A DNA stretch of 64,000 bases from Cellulomonas phragmiteti (GCF_016862775.1 NZ_BONP01000007.1:1-64000); one strand, 5' to 3'; counted from the first letter of the stretch, positions 46,440 through 55,199 are shown. The notes: generated from the sequence alone by a model not told the origin. Translations and numbers: made by a program.

Positions 46440-46512
46440 GTCGACACGTCACACCCCGCGCTCGCCCGCTCGGCGCCCGCACGGACCGCACCGGATCGCA
46501 CCAGGAGGCCCC

Positions 46513-49071
46513 ATGGACCCCCGTCACCTCGTCGTCGTCGGCGGCGGCATGGTGGCGCAACGCCTCGTCGAGGCGCTGCGCGACCGTGACACCGACGGCA
46601 CCTGGCGCGTCACGGTCCTCGCCGAGGAGCCGCGCCGTCCCTACGACCGCGTCGCGCTCACGAGCTTCTTCGCCGGGCGCTCGCCCGAGGACCTGGCGCT
46701 CGGCGACCCGGCGCTGTGGGACGACCCGCTGGTCACCCTCGTGCGCGGCGACAAGGCCGTGGCGGTCGACCGCGCAGCGCGTGTCGTGCGCGCCGAGTCC
46801 GGCCGCACGTTCGCGTACGACCACCTCGTCCTGGCCACGGGGTCGTACGCGTGGGTGCCGCCGATGGAGGGCGCCGACCTCGACGGCGTGTTCGTCTACC
46901 GCACGCTCGACGACGTCGCGGCGCTGCGCGGGTACGTCACCACCCTCGCCGAGGAGCGGACCGTGCGCGGTGTCGTCCTCGGCGGCGGTCTGCTCGGGCT
47001 CGAGGCCGCCGGGGCGCTCGACGCCCTCGGCGCGCGCCCCACGGTGCTGCAGGTCGACACGCACCTGATGTCGGCGCAGGTCGACCTCGGTGGCGGCGAG
47101 GCGCTGCGCCGTCTCGTCAACCGCCTCGGCATCGGGGTCCGGACGCAGTCGATGACCACGCGTGTGCTGCCGCACCGACGCGGCGGCGTCGGACGCGTCG
47201 AGCTGGCCGACGGCACCAAGCTGGACGCGGACGTGGTCGTCGTGGCCGCCGGCGTGCGGCCGCGCGACGAGCTCGGGCGCGAGTCCGGCCTGGCCGTCGG
47301 GCCGCGCGGCGGGGTCGTCGTCGACGACACGTGCCTGACGGACGACCCGCACGTCTCGGCCGTCGGCGAGGTCGCGTGCATCCAGGGCGCGTGCCTCGGC
47401 CTGGTCGCCCCGGGCTACACGATGGCCGAGGTGACGGTCGACCGGCTGCTCGGCGGGGCCGCGGTGTTCGGCGGTGCCGACACCGCGACCAAGCTCAAGC
47501 TCGCCGGCGTCGACGTCGCGAGCTTCGGTGACGCGTTCGCGCGCACCCCCGGGGCGCTCGAGGTCGTCTGGGCCGACCCCGTGGGCGGGGTCTACAAGAA
47601 GCTCGTCATGTCCGACGACGCCCGCACGCTGCTCGGCGGCGTGCTCGTGGGCGACGCCTCGGCGTACGCCAGCCTGCGCCCCATGGTCGGCCGCGAGCTG
47701 CCCGGCGACCCCGCGGCGTTCCTGCTCCCCGAGGGCGGGGCGGGCGCGCCCGACCTGGAGCTGCCCGACGACGCGAGCGTGTGCTCCTGCAACAACGTCT
47801 CCGCCGGCGCCATCCGGCACGCCGTCGCCGAGGACGGCTGCCACGACCTCGGCGCCGTCAAGTCCTGCACGCGCGCCGGCACCAGCTGCGGGTCGTGCCT
47901 GCCGCTGGTGAAGAAGCTCATGGCGACCGAGCTCGGCAAGCTCGGCGTCACCGTGAGCAGCGCCCTGTGCGAGCACTTCACGCTGTCGCGCGCCCAGCTC
48001 TACGACGCGGTGCGGGTCGCGGGGCTGCGCACCTTCACCGAGGTCGTCGAGCGGTTCGGCACCCACGGCCGCGGCTGCGACATCTGCCGCCCCGCCGTCG
48101 CGTCGATCCTCGCGACCACCGCACCCGCCCACGTGCTGGACGGCGAGCGTGCCACGCTGCAGGACACCAACGACCACGTCATGGCGAACCTGCAGAAGGA
48201 CGGCTCGTACTCCGTCGTCCCGCGCATGGCGGGCGGCGAGGTGACCCCCGAGGGGCTCATCGCCGTCGGCGAGGTCGCCCGGGACTTCGGCCTCTACACC
48301 AAGATCACCGGCGGCCAGCGCGTCGACATGTTCGGCGCGCGCATCGACCAGCTGCCGCTGATCTGGCGTCGCCTGGTCGACGCCGGGTTCGAGTCCGGGC
48401 ACGCCTACGGCAAGTCGCTGCGCACCGTGAAGTCCTGCGTCGGGTCGACCTGGTGCCGCTTCGGCGTGCAGGACTCCGTGGCGCTGGCCGTGATGCTCGA
48501 GCTGCGCTACCGCGGTCTGCGCTCGCCGCACAAGATCAAGCTCGGGGTCTCCGGCTGCGCGCGCGAGTGCGCCGAGGCGCGCGGGAAGGACGTCGGGATC
48601 ATCGCGACCGACAAGGGCTGGAACGTGTACGTCGGCGGCAACGGCGGGTTCACCCCGCGCCACGCGAAGCTGCTGGCCGAGGACCTCGACACCGAGACCC
48701 TCGTCCGCACCATCGACAGGTTCCTGCTCTACTACGTGCGCACCGCGGACCGGCTGCAGCGCACCGCCCCCTGGATCGAGGACGTCGAGGGCGGCCTGGA
48801 GGGGGTCCGCGCCGTGGTCATGGACGACTCGCTGGGCATCTGCGAGGACCTCGACGAGCAGATGGCGCGGCACGTCGCCGACTACGAGGACGAGTGGCGC
48901 GCGACCCTCGACGACCCCGAGAAGCTCAAGCGGTTCGCCTCCTTCGTCAATGCCCCCGACGTGCCCGACCCGTCCCTGGCGTACGTCCCCGAGCGCGGTC
49001 AGGTACGGCCCGCGACCGCCGACGAGCGCGCCGTGCTCGTCGCCGGCACCACCCTGGAGGTCCGGTCATGA
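46513..49071 (+). CDS. nirB: NADH-dependent nitrite reductase large subunit
   Basis: An 852-residue assimilatory nitrite reductase, reducing nitrite to ammonium in the cytoplasm. Domains in order: FAD/NAD pyridine-nucleotide reductase (HLVVVGGGMVAQRLVEAL and VVLGGGLLGLEAAGAL), a BFD-like [2Fe-2S] domain near 425-475 (SVCSCNNVSAGAIRHAV and GTSCGSCLPLV), then the siroheme/[4Fe-4S] domain with CVGSTWCRFGVQDS and GVSGCARECAEARGKDVGI. AGGAGG precedes the ATG. It overlaps nirD by 4 bp and begins an operon of five genes that also makes its siroheme. Confidence 0.95.
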   Translation: MDPRHLVVVGGGMVAQRLVEALRDRDTDGTWRVTVLAEEPRRPYDRVALTSFFAGRSPEDLALGDPALWDDPLVTLVRGDKAVAVDRAARVVRAESGRTFAYDHLVLATGSYAWVPPMEGADLDGVFVYRTLDDVAALRGYVTTLAEERTVRGVVLGGGLLGLEAAGALDALGARPTVLQVDTHLMSAQVDLGGGEALRRLVNRLGIGVRTQSMTTRVLPHRRGGVGRVELADGTKLDADVVVVAAGVRPRDELGRESGLAVGPRGGVVVDDTCLTDDPHVSAVGEVACIQGACLGLVAPGYTMAEVTVDRLLGGAAVFGGADTATKLKLAGVDVASFGDAFARTPGALEVVWADPVGGVYKKLVMSDDARTLLGGVLVGDASAYASLRPMVGRELPGDPAAFLLPEGGAGAPDLELPDDASVCSCNNVSAGAIRHAVAEDGCHDLGAVKSCTRAGTSCGSCLPLVKKLMATELGKLGVTVSSALCEHFTLSRAQLYDAVRVAGLRTFTEVVERFGTHGRGCDICRPAVASILATTAPAHVLDGERATLQDTNDHVMANLQKDGSYSVVPRMAGGEVTPEGLIAVGEVARDFGLYTKITGGQRVDMFGARIDQLPLIWRRLVDAGFESGHAYGKSLRTVKSCVGSTWCRFGVQDSVALAVMLELRYRGLRSPHKIKLGVSGCARECAEARGKDVGIIATDKGWNVYVGGNGGFTPRHAKLLAEDLDTETLVRTIDRFLLYYVRTADRLQRTAPWIEDVEGGLEGVRAVVMDDSLGICEDLDEQMARHVADYEDEWRATLDDPEKLKRFASFVNAPDVPDPSLAYVPERGQVRPATADERAVLVAGTTLEVRS

Positions 49072-49487
49072 CGACGCTCGACGAACGCGCCACGACGTGG
49101 CTGACGGTGTGCCGGCTCGAGGACCTCCCGCGCGAGCGCGGCGTCGCGGCCCTCGTCCCCGACGAGGTCGACGCGGCGCCCGTCCTCACGCAGGTTGCCC
49201 TGTTCCGGCTGCTCGACGACACCGTGCTCGCGGTCCAGCACCACGACCCGTTCAGCGACGCCCACGTGCTGGCCCGCGGGATCGTCGGGACGCGCCGCGT
49301 CGACGACCAGGACGTGCCGACCGTCGCGTCCCCCATGCACAAGCAGGTGTTCGACCTGCGCACCGGCACGTGCCTGGACCCGGCGGGCAAGCAGCCCGTC
49401 GCCGGCCGCTCGCCGGACCTGCGCACGTGGCCGGTGCAGGTCGTTGACGGCGACGTCCGCCTCGCCGTCGCCGGGGGTGCCGCGTGA
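49068..49487 (+). CDS. nirD: Nitrite reductase small subunit
   Basis: A 139-residue Rieske-like subunit (TTWLTVCRLEDLPRERGVAA, LFRLLDDTVLAVQHHDPFS and SPMHKQVFDLRTGTCLDP). The canonical Rieske cysteine/histidine cluster pairs are not complete, as usual for NirD. ATG overlaps the nirB stop (ATGA) and the next GTG overlaps this stop. Confidence 0.93.
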   Translation: MTTLDERATTWLTVCRLEDLPRERGVAALVPDEVDAAPVLTQVALFRLLDDTVLAVQHHDPFSDAHVLARGIVGTRRVDDQDVPTVASPMHKQVFDLRTGTCLDPAGKQPVAGRSPDLRTWPVQVVDGDVRLAVAGGAA

Positions 49488-50740
49488 CCGCGCTGCTGGG
49501 CGTCGAGCTGACCGACCGGCCCGTGCTCGTCGTCGGCGGGGGACCGGTCGCCGCCCGGCGAGCCCAGGCCCTGGCCGACGAGGGCGCCCGCGTGCACGTG
49601 GTGGCCCCCCACGTGTGCGAGCCGATCGCCGACCTGGTGGTCGCCGGTCGCGCCCGGTGGTCCGACCGCGAGGTCCTCGAGGCCGACCTCGACGGCGTCT
49701 GGCTCGTGCACACCGCGACGGGGGAGCGGGCCACCGACACGGCGGTCGTCGGGTGGGCCACCGCGCGTCGGGTCTTCTGCGTCGACGCCGGCGGGCCGCG
49801 ACGCCCCGCCGCCGGCACCGCCCGCACACCCGCCACGACGCTCGCCGGCGACGTCTTGGTGGGCGTCGTGTCGACGACGGGCGCCGACCCGCGACGCAGC
49901 GTGCGCGTGCGGGACCGGCTCGCCGCGCACCTGCGCGCCGGCGACGTCGACCTGCGTCGCCGCCGCCCCGCACCGGACCGCGGCCGCGTCGTGCTCGTCG
50001 GCGGCGGCCCGGGCGACCTCGGCCTGCTGACCGTCGCCGGGCGGCGCGCCCTCGCGGAGGCCGACGTCGTCGTCGCCGACCGCCTCGGCCCCACGGACGT
50101 CCTGGACGAGCTGCCCGCCGACGTCGAGGTCATCGACGTCGGCAAGTCACCCGGCCACCACCCGGTGCCGCAGGACGAGATCAACCGGATCCTCGTCGAG
50201 CAGGCCCAGCGCGGGCGCGTCGTCGTGCGCCTCAAGGGGGGCGACCCCTTCGTGTACGGCCGCGGCGGGGAGGAGGTGCTGGCCTGCCGCGCCGCCGCCG
50301 TCCCGGTGACCGTCGTGCCGGGCGTCAGCAGCGCGTTCGCCGCCGCTGCCGCCGCGGGGATCCCCCTGACGCACCGCGGGGTCGTCGGTGCCGTCCACGT
50401 CATGAACGGCACCGACGGCTGGTCCGGGGCTGCGCTCACGGGGCTGCGGGACCGGTCCTGCACCGTCGTGGTCCTCATGGGCGTCGCCGCCCTGCCCGGG
50501 CTGGTGCGTGACGCGCTGACCGGTGGGGTCGACCCCGACGTGCCCGTCGCGGTCGTCGAGCGGGCGACCCTGCCCGACCAGCGCGTGACATGGGCGCCGC
50601 TGCACGAGATCGCCGCGGTCGCGGCCGCCCGCGGCGTGCGCGCGCCGGCCGTCGTGGTCCTCGGCGACGTCGCGGCACCGGACCTGCTCGACGCACCGGT
50701 GGACGACACCGACCCCGGCACCGCGACAATGGACGCGTGA
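49484..50740 (+). CDS. cobA: Siroheme synthase (precorrin-2 dehydrogenase + SUMT fusion), copy 2
   Basis: A 418-residue fusion paralogous to that at 12458-13672. The N-terminal domain has LVVGGGPVAARRAQALADEG; the methyltransferase half has VVLVGGGPGDLGLLTVAGRR, VVADRLGPTDVLDELP and VRLKGGDPFVYGRGGEEV. Both copies share odd features such as WLVHTATGE in place of the usual segment, pointing to duplication within the lineage. Here it serves nitrite reductase: GTG start overlaps the nirD stop. Cobalamin use is not supported by any other gene in the window. Confidence 0.9.
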   Translation: MTALLGVELTDRPVLVVGGGPVAARRAQALADEGARVHVVAPHVCEPIADLVVAGRARWSDREVLEADLDGVWLVHTATGERATDTAVVGWATARRVFCVDAGGPRRPAAGTARTPATTLAGDVLVGVVSTTGADPRRSVRVRDRLAAHLRAGDVDLRRRRPAPDRGRVVLVGGGPGDLGLLTVAGRRALAEADVVVADRLGPTDVLDELPADVEVIDVGKSPGHHPVPQDEINRILVEQAQRGRVVVRLKGGDPFVYGRGGEEVLACRAAAVPVTVVPGVSSAFAAAAAAGIPLTHRGVVGAVHVMNGTDGWSGAALTGLRDRSCTVVVLMGVAALPGLVRDALTGGVDPDVPVAVVERATLPDQRVTWAPLHEIAAVAAARGVRAPAVVVLGDVAAPDLLDAPVDDTDPGTATMDA

Positions 50741-51858
50741 CGGCGGAGATGATCGACCAGACGCTGGCGGGGTGCGTCGTGCTCGTCACGGCCGACCGCC
50801 GCTCCTCCGAGCTGCGCGCCGCCCTCGAGCGCCGCGGCGCGACCGTGCGGCACGCGCCCGCCCTCGGGATGGTGCCGCACACCGACGACGCGCTGCTGCT
50901 CGAACGCACCCGCGACCTGCTCGTCGACCCACCCGACACGGTCGTCGTCACCACGGGCATCGGCTTCCGCGGCTGGATCGAGGCCGCCGACGCCGCCGGG
51001 GTCGCCGACCGCCTGCTCGAGGTCCTCGCCGCCACCCGCATCGTGGCGCGGGGGCCCAAGGCACGTGGCGCGATCCAGGCCGCCGGGCTCAGCGCCGACT
51101 GGGTCGCCGAGTCCGAGACGAGCGCCGAGATCGCCGAGACGCTCCTCGACGAGGGGGTCTCCGGCCGCGACATCGTCATCCAGCACCACGGCGCGGGCGC
51201 CGACGGCCTCGACGAGGCGTTCGCGCTCGCGGGCGCCCGGGTCCGCAGCCTCGTCGTCTACCGCTGGGGCCCGCCGCCCGACCCCGAGCTGGTCCGCGCG
51301 TCGGCGCACGCCGTCGCGGACGGCGAGATCGACACGGTGGTGTTCACGTCGGCACCGGGGGCGGCGGCGTGGGTGACGGCCGCGCAGGAGGCCGGTGCGC
51401 TCGACGGCGTGCTGCGCCGGCACCGGTCCGGCGGCGTGGTGTTCGCGGCCGTCGGCCCAGTCACCGCCCGGCCGCTGCTCGAGGTCGGCATCGAGCCGCT
51501 CGTGCCGGACCGTGGTCGTCTCGGCTCGTTGGTGCGGGCCATCGTCACGCACTACGGCGGGATCGATGCCCTCGACACGGTCGCGGGCCCGCTGCGGGTG
51601 CGACGGGGCGCGGCCGTGCTCGACGGGCGGGTGCTGCCGCTGTCCCGGACCGGTCTGGAGGTGCTGCGACTGCTGGCGCACGCCCGCGGCTCGGTCGTGC
51701 CGCGGGACCGTGTGCTCGCGGCGCTGCCCGGGGTATCGTCCGACCCGCACGCGGCCGAGGTCGCGATCGCACGCCTGCGGGACGCCACCGGCAGCCGTGC
51801 GCTCATCCGCACGGTGGTCAAGCGCGGCTACCGGCTCGAGCTCCAGGAGCAACCATGA
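50737..51858 (+). CDS. nnaR: NnaR-like regulator: HemD domain with OmpR-type winged helix
   Basis: A 373-residue fusion. Residues about 10-260 are a uroporphyrinogen-III synthase (HemD) domain (VVLVTADRRSSELRAALERRG, VVVTTGIGFRGWIEAA, VVFTSAPGAAAWV, VFAAVGPVTARPLLE). Residues about 290-371 are an OmpR/PhoB-type DNA-binding domain (LPLSRTGLEVLRLLAHARGS, then AIARLRDATGSRALIRTVVKRGYRL). This layout and the position after nirBD match NnaR, a coactivator with GlnR of nitrate/nitrite assimilation genes in Streptomyces and Mycobacterium. It may have lost synthase activity. The GTG overlaps the preceding stop. It is the obvious candidate to act on the shared narK and nirB promoter blocks. Confidence 0.85.
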   Translation: MTAEMIDQTLAGCVVLVTADRRSSELRAALERRGATVRHAPALGMVPHTDDALLLERTRDLLVDPPDTVVVTTGIGFRGWIEAADAAGVADRLLEVLAATRIVARGPKARGAIQAAGLSADWVAESETSAEIAETLLDEGVSGRDIVIQHHGAGADGLDEAFALAGARVRSLVVYRWGPPPDPELVRASAHAVADGEIDTVVFTSAPGAAAWVTAAQEAGALDGVLRRHRSGGVVFAAVGPVTARPLLEVGIEPLVPDRGRLGSLVRAIVTHYGGIDALDTVAGPLRVRRGAAVLDGRVLPLSRTGLEVLRLLAHARGSVVPRDRVLAALPGVSSDPHAAEVAIARLRDATGSRALIRTVVKRGYRLELQEQP

Positions 51859-52586
51859 CGTCCACCCCGGCGCCCGTCCTGGTGGGCTGCTCGCACGGCA
51901 CCGACAGCGTCCCCGGTCGTGAGGCCATCGCCTCGATCCTGGTGGACCTGGCGACCCTGCGTCCCGACCTCGACGTGCGGGAGGCGTTCGTCGACGTCCA
52001 GCAGCCCGAGCTGCCCGACGTCGTGGCCGGTGCTGTCCCCGAGGCTCCCGCCGTGGTAGTGCCGCTGCTGCTCTCGACCGGGTTCCACGTCAAGACGGAC
52101 GTCGCCGAGGCCGTCGACCGGCCCGGTGCGGCGGCTGCACGGCCGATGGGCCCGGACGCGCGGCTCGTGGAGATCCTCGCCGACCGGCTGGCCGCGGCCG
52201 GTCTGCGGTCCGGTGACGCGGTCGTCGTCGCGGCGGCGGGGTCGAGCGACCCTGAGGCGGCCGACGCCGTCCGCGAGGTGGTCGCGGGGCTCGCCGCACG
52301 CCTCGGGTGCCCGGTGGGTGTCGGGTTCGGCTCCGGGGCCCACCCCCGCGTGCCGGTGGCGGTCGCGGACGCCCGGGCGGGCCTGGCCCCGGGCGGGCGG
52401 GTCGTGGTCGCCTCCTACCTGCTGGCGCCCGGCTTCTTCCTGGACCGCGTGCACGAGTCCGGTGCCGACGTGGTCGCGGCGCCGCTGGCCCCGGACCCGC
52501 GTCTCGCGCAGATCGCGCTGGACCGGTACGAGGAGGTCAGCGCGCAGGCGTCGGCGACGTGGTCGCGGGTCGCCGCGGGAGCGTGA
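51855..52586 (+). CDS. sirB: Sirohydrochlorin chelatase, CbiX/SirB-like
   Basis: A 243-residue chelatase that inserts ferrous iron into sirohydrochlorin. Two half-domains are visible, each with a metal-binding His: LVGCSHGTDSVPG (near residue 14) and LLLSTGFHVKTDVAEAV (near residue 76), plus GFGSGAHPRVPVAVADAR and ASYLLAPGFFLDRV. The ATG overlaps the nnaR stop by 4 bp. Last gene of the nirB operon; its final 50 bp overlap the convergent GntR gene. It could also complete siroheme for the sulfite reductase. Confidence 0.9.
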   Translation: MTSTPAPVLVGCSHGTDSVPGREAIASILVDLATLRPDLDVREAFVDVQQPELPDVVAGAVPEAPAVVVPLLLSTGFHVKTDVAEAVDRPGAAAARPMGPDARLVEILADRLAAAGLRSGDAVVVAAAGSSDPEAADAVREVVAGLAARLGCPVGVGFGSGAHPRVPVAVADARAGLAPGGRVVVASYLLAPGFFLDRVHESGADVVAAPLAPDPRLAQIALDRYEEVSAQASATWSRVAAGA

Positions 52587-52944
52587 GCAGCGCCGACGCC
52601 ACGAGGTCCTGGACCTCCTCGTCGGACACCCCTGCGGCGCGCGCGACGTCGACGAGCCGGACCGCGGCCTCGGCGACGTCCTGACGTCCACCGCCGACGG
52701 CCGGCGCGGTGACGACGGTCCCGAGGCGGCGCCGGGTGGTGGCGAGCCCGCTGGCCTCGAGCTCACGGTAGGCGCGGGCGACGGTGCCGGCGGCGATGCC
52801 CAGGTCGTTGGCCAGGGCACGCACGGTCGGCAGCCGCTCGCCGTCGACGAGGCGGCCCGCGACGACCAGCGCCGCGACCTGGGCGCGGATCTGCTCGTAG
52901 TGCGGTGTCGAGGACGTCAGGTCGACGTGGACGCGCAGGCTCAT
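52537..52944 (-). CDS. GntR family regulator, YtrA-like
   Basis: A 135-residue short GntR regulator: SSTPHYEQIRAQVAALVVAG, then the winged helix RLPTVRALANDLGIAAGTVARAYRELEASGLATTRRRLGTVV, and a C-terminal helical region without a ligand domain, typical of the YtrA class that controls membrane or transporter genes. ATG overlaps the membrane protein gene's stop, so it is cotranscribed and probably autoregulates through the repeats at 53877-53898. Its 3' end overlaps the convergent sirB gene by 50 bp. Confidence 0.88.
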   Translation of the reverse strand: MSLRVHVDLTSSTPHYEQIRAQVAALVVAGRLVDGERLPTVRALANDLGIAAGTVARAYRELEASGLATTRRRLGTVVTAPAVGGGRQDVAEAAVRLVDVARAAGVSDEEVQDLVASALLTLPRRPATTSPTPAR

Positions 52945-53861
52945 GCGACGGCCGCGACGTCGGCCGTGACGGTGCGGGGGTGCGCTGCGCCGCGGCGCAG
53001 CGCGACGGCGGTCCCCGCGACGCCCACGGACACGGCGACCACCAGGACGAGCTGCGCCAGCACCGCGACCTCGGGCACCGCGGTGGCGGGGGTCAAGGTG
53101 GGGATCGGCTCGGCGACGCGGTGCAGGGTCCACGAGGTCATGAGCAGGGCCCCGGCGAGGGTCAGCGCGAGGGCGAGCTGGACACCGCGCAGGATCCGCG
53201 CGCCCGTGCGGCGCCGCAGAGCCAGGTCCCACCCGGGACCGACCCCGCCGACCGCCGGCCGGGTGGCGACGAGGTGCAGGACGCCGGCCGTGGCCGCCAG
53301 CAGCACGACGACGCCGACGGTGAGCGGCACGGCGTACCAGGAGCCCAGGTAGGGGGTGCCGCGCGAGATCCAGCCGTCGACGACGCGGTCGAGGTGCCGG
53401 GGTCCCGTCGCGGTGAGCGTGCCGGCCGCGAGCAGGGTGACGAGCGCACCCGCCCAGGACCAGGTCAGCACGCGCAGCGGACGGGGTGCCACGTCGGCCA
53501 CGGTCCGGGTCGTGAGGTCGGCCGTGCGCACGTCGCCCGACGGGCGCGGGTAGGTGAGCTCCCCGACGGCGTGCACGAGCAGGAAGGCCAGTGCGGCGGC
53601 GATCGGGGCGCAGGCGACGGCGCGCCCGTCCGGCCGGACGGGCAGGGCGGGGACGCCCGCGGTGACCCAGGTGGCCACACCGAGGACCCCGAGCAGCAGC
53701 ACGGCGGTGGCGACGGCGGCGGGCAGGGTCGCGTGGCGCAGGGCGCGCGCGGCCTCCGTCGACGGCGCGACCGTGCGGCGGTGGTCGTGCACGAGGACCG
53801 CGAGGGGTGCCAGCACGGCCAGCAGGGCCAGGACGAGGGCGGACCACGCGGCGATGCTCAC
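52941..53861 (-). CDS. Seven-helix membrane protein of unknown function
   Basis: A 306-residue integral membrane protein with about seven hydrophobic stretches (residues 5-24, 45-68, 74-95, 123-143, 167-190, 218-241, 254-282). No enzyme or transporter motif is recognised. AAGGAG (rc of 53868-53873) lies 6 nt before the GTG at 53861; an upstream in-frame ATG at 53879 places that site inside the gene and is rejected. It forms a two-gene operon with the GntR regulator. A sensor, channel or envelope stress role is possible but not supported. Confidence 0.78.
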   Translation of the reverse strand: MSIAAWSALVLALLAVLAPLAVLVHDHRRTVAPSTEAARALRHATLPAAVATAVLLLGVLGVATWVTAGVPALPVRPDGRAVACAPIAAALAFLLVHAVGELTYPRPSGDVRTADLTTRTVADVAPRPLRVLTWSWAGALVTLLAAGTLTATGPRHLDRVVDGWISRGTPYLGSWYAVPLTVGVVVLLAATAGVLHLVATRPAVGGVGPGWDLALRRRTGARILRGVQLALALTLAGALLMTSWTLHRVAEPIPTLTPATAVPEVAVLAQLVLVVAVSVGVAGTAVALRRGAAHPRTVTADVAAVA

Positions 53862-53876
53862 GGTCGACTCCTTGGT

Positions 53877-53924
53877 CATTGAACACGGACAATGAACAAT
53901 CGCACGGCGGGTGCCGCGGGTCAA
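53877..53924 (-). promoter_or_regulatory. Promoter and repeated operator of the membrane protein-GntR operon
   Basis: Reading leftward: -35 TTGACC (53919-53924), 17 nt, -10 GATTGT (53896-53901), then two near-identical 9-mers TGTTCATTG (53890-53898) and TGTTCAATG (53877-53885), 4 nt apart, covering the likely transcription start. Such placement suits repression by the GntR product. Confidence 0.65.
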
Positions 53925-54056
53925 GGAGGCTGCGGGCGAGGACCGTCCGGTCGAGGGGCGATCGGCGGCCGGCCCCGCGGTCCCCGGGGTACGGTCGGAG
54001 GTGATCGGGCAGGGCGCCGGCGGTCGGCCCCGGACCACGCGCAGCCAGGAGGACCC

Positions 54057-54845
54057 GTGAGCCAGACCGACGCGGGGCGGTCGACGCCCGCCCACGCCAC
54101 CGACGGTGCCCCGCGCGACGTCGCCCGGCCGGTCACCGTGTCCGTCGTGATCCCGGTCCGCGACGACACCACCCACCTCGAGGTGTGCCTGACGCTCCTG
54201 GCGCAGCAGACCCGCGCACCCGACGAGGTGGTCGTGGTCGACAACGGGTCGACGGACGACAGCGCGCAGGTCGCCCGTCGGCACGGCGCCCGGGTCGTCG
54301 AGGAGCCCCACCCGGGCATCCCGGCGGCCGCAGCTGCCGGGTACGACGCGGCGCGCGGTGACCTGGTGCTGCGTCTCGACGCGGACACCCGGCCGGGGCC
54401 CGACTGGGTCGCGCACGCCGTGCGCGTCCTGGCCGACCCCCGCGTCGACGCGGTGACCGGCAGCGGGCGGTTCGACCTACCGGGCCCCGGCGGGGTCGTC
54501 GTGGCGCGGGCCTACCTCGGTGCGTACTACACGCTCGGGCACCTGGCCGCCGGCCATCCCGTGGTCTGGGGGTCGTCGGCCGCGTTCCGCGCCGACGCGT
54601 GGCGCCGTGTCCGCGACCACGTGACCCGGACCGAGGACGTGCACGACGACCTGGACCTGGCCATGGCGCTCGGCCCCGGCGCCCGCGTCGTCGTCGACCG
54701 CTCGTGGTGCGTGGGGGTCTCGGCCCGGTCGGTGCGGCCCGGTCGGCAGTGGGTGCCGCGCTTCGGACGGGCGTTCCGGACCCTGCACCGGCAGTGGCGC
54801 GTCATGCCACCGTGGGAGCGCTGGGCGGTGCGGTTCGGTCGCTGA
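54057..54845 (+). CDS. Family 2 glycosyltransferase
   Basis: A 262-residue GT2 enzyme. SVVIPVRDDTTHLEVCLTLL, VVVDNGSTDDSAQVARRHGA and the DxD in LRLDADTRPGPDWVAHAV mark the GT-A fold; TRTEDVHDDLDLAMAL supplies the later acidic residues. No membrane helix is evident. AGGAGG (54047-54052) lies 4 nt before the GTG, and TACGGT (53990-53995) is a -10 candidate. Donor and acceptor are unknown. Confidence 0.85.
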   Translation: MSQTDAGRSTPAHATDGAPRDVARPVTVSVVIPVRDDTTHLEVCLTLLAQQTRAPDEVVVVDNGSTDDSAQVARRHGARVVEEPHPGIPAAAAAGYDAARGDLVLRLDADTRPGPDWVAHAVRVLADPRVDAVTGSGRFDLPGPGGVVVARAYLGAYYTLGHLAAGHPVVWGSSAAFRADAWRRVRDHVTRTEDVHDDLDLAMALGPGARVVVDRSWCVGVSARSVRPGRQWVPRFGRAFRTLHRQWRVMPPWERWAVRFGR

Positions 54846-54883
54846 CGGATGCGGTCGCTGGTGCAGCAGCGCCGGTGCAGCAG

Positions 54884-54915
54884 CGAAGCCCCAGGTCACA
54901 TGACCTGGGGCTTCG
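54884..54915. terminator. Bidirectional terminator between glycosyltransferase and tRNA cluster
   Basis: A perfect 15-bp stem, CGAAGCCCCAGGTCA (54884-54898) with TGACCTGGGGCTTCG (54901-54915), and a 2-nt loop (in practice a slightly larger one). It lies 6 nt past the end of tRNA-Val and 38 nt past the glycosyltransferase. Confidence 0.85.
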
Positions 54916-54920
54916 TCTGG

Positions 54921-54992
54921 TGGGCGATACTGGGATCGAACCAGTGACCTCTTCCGTGTCAGGGAAGCGCGCTACCGCTGCGCCAATCGCCC
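54921..54992 (-). tRNA. tRNA-Val (GAC)
   Basis: A 72-nt cloverleaf with acceptor stem GGGCGAT/ATCGCCC, anticodon loop CTGACAC (anticodon GAC), T-loop GGTTCGATCC and discriminator A. CCA is not encoded. Last of three tRNA genes in one leftward transcript. Confidence 0.96.
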
Positions 54993-55007
54993 ATGGGAGT
55001 GCATACG

Positions 55008-55078
55008 AGGTGGAGACGGGATTCGAACCCGTGTATACGGCTTTGCAGGCCGCTGCCTCGCCTCTCGGCCACTCCACC
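55008..55078 (-). tRNA. tRNA-Cys (GCA)
   Basis: A 71-nt cloverleaf with acceptor GGTGGAG/CTCCACC, anticodon loop CTGCAAA (GCA) and discriminator U, as expected for cysteine. CCA is not encoded. Confidence 0.96.
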
Positions 55079-55127
55079 GCTGAGACCGCAGTCCACCGCG
55101 GCTGGAAGCCGAAGGGGATAGCCTCCG

Positions 55128-55199
55128 AGCGGACGACGGGATTCGAACCCGCGACCCTCACCTTGGCAAGGTGATGCTCTACCACTGAGCCACGTCCGC
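55128..55199 (-). tRNA. tRNA-Gly (GCC)
   Basis: A 72-nt cloverleaf with acceptor GCGGACG/CGTCCGC, anticodon stem TCACC/GGTGA and loop TTGCCAA (GCC), and discriminator U. First gene of the Gly-Cys-Val cluster. CCA is not encoded. Confidence 0.96.

Noticed and set aside
54599..55185. Open frames covering the tRNA cluster
   Set aside because: They are readings through tRNA-Val, tRNA-Cys and tRNA-Gly and the adjacent terminator.
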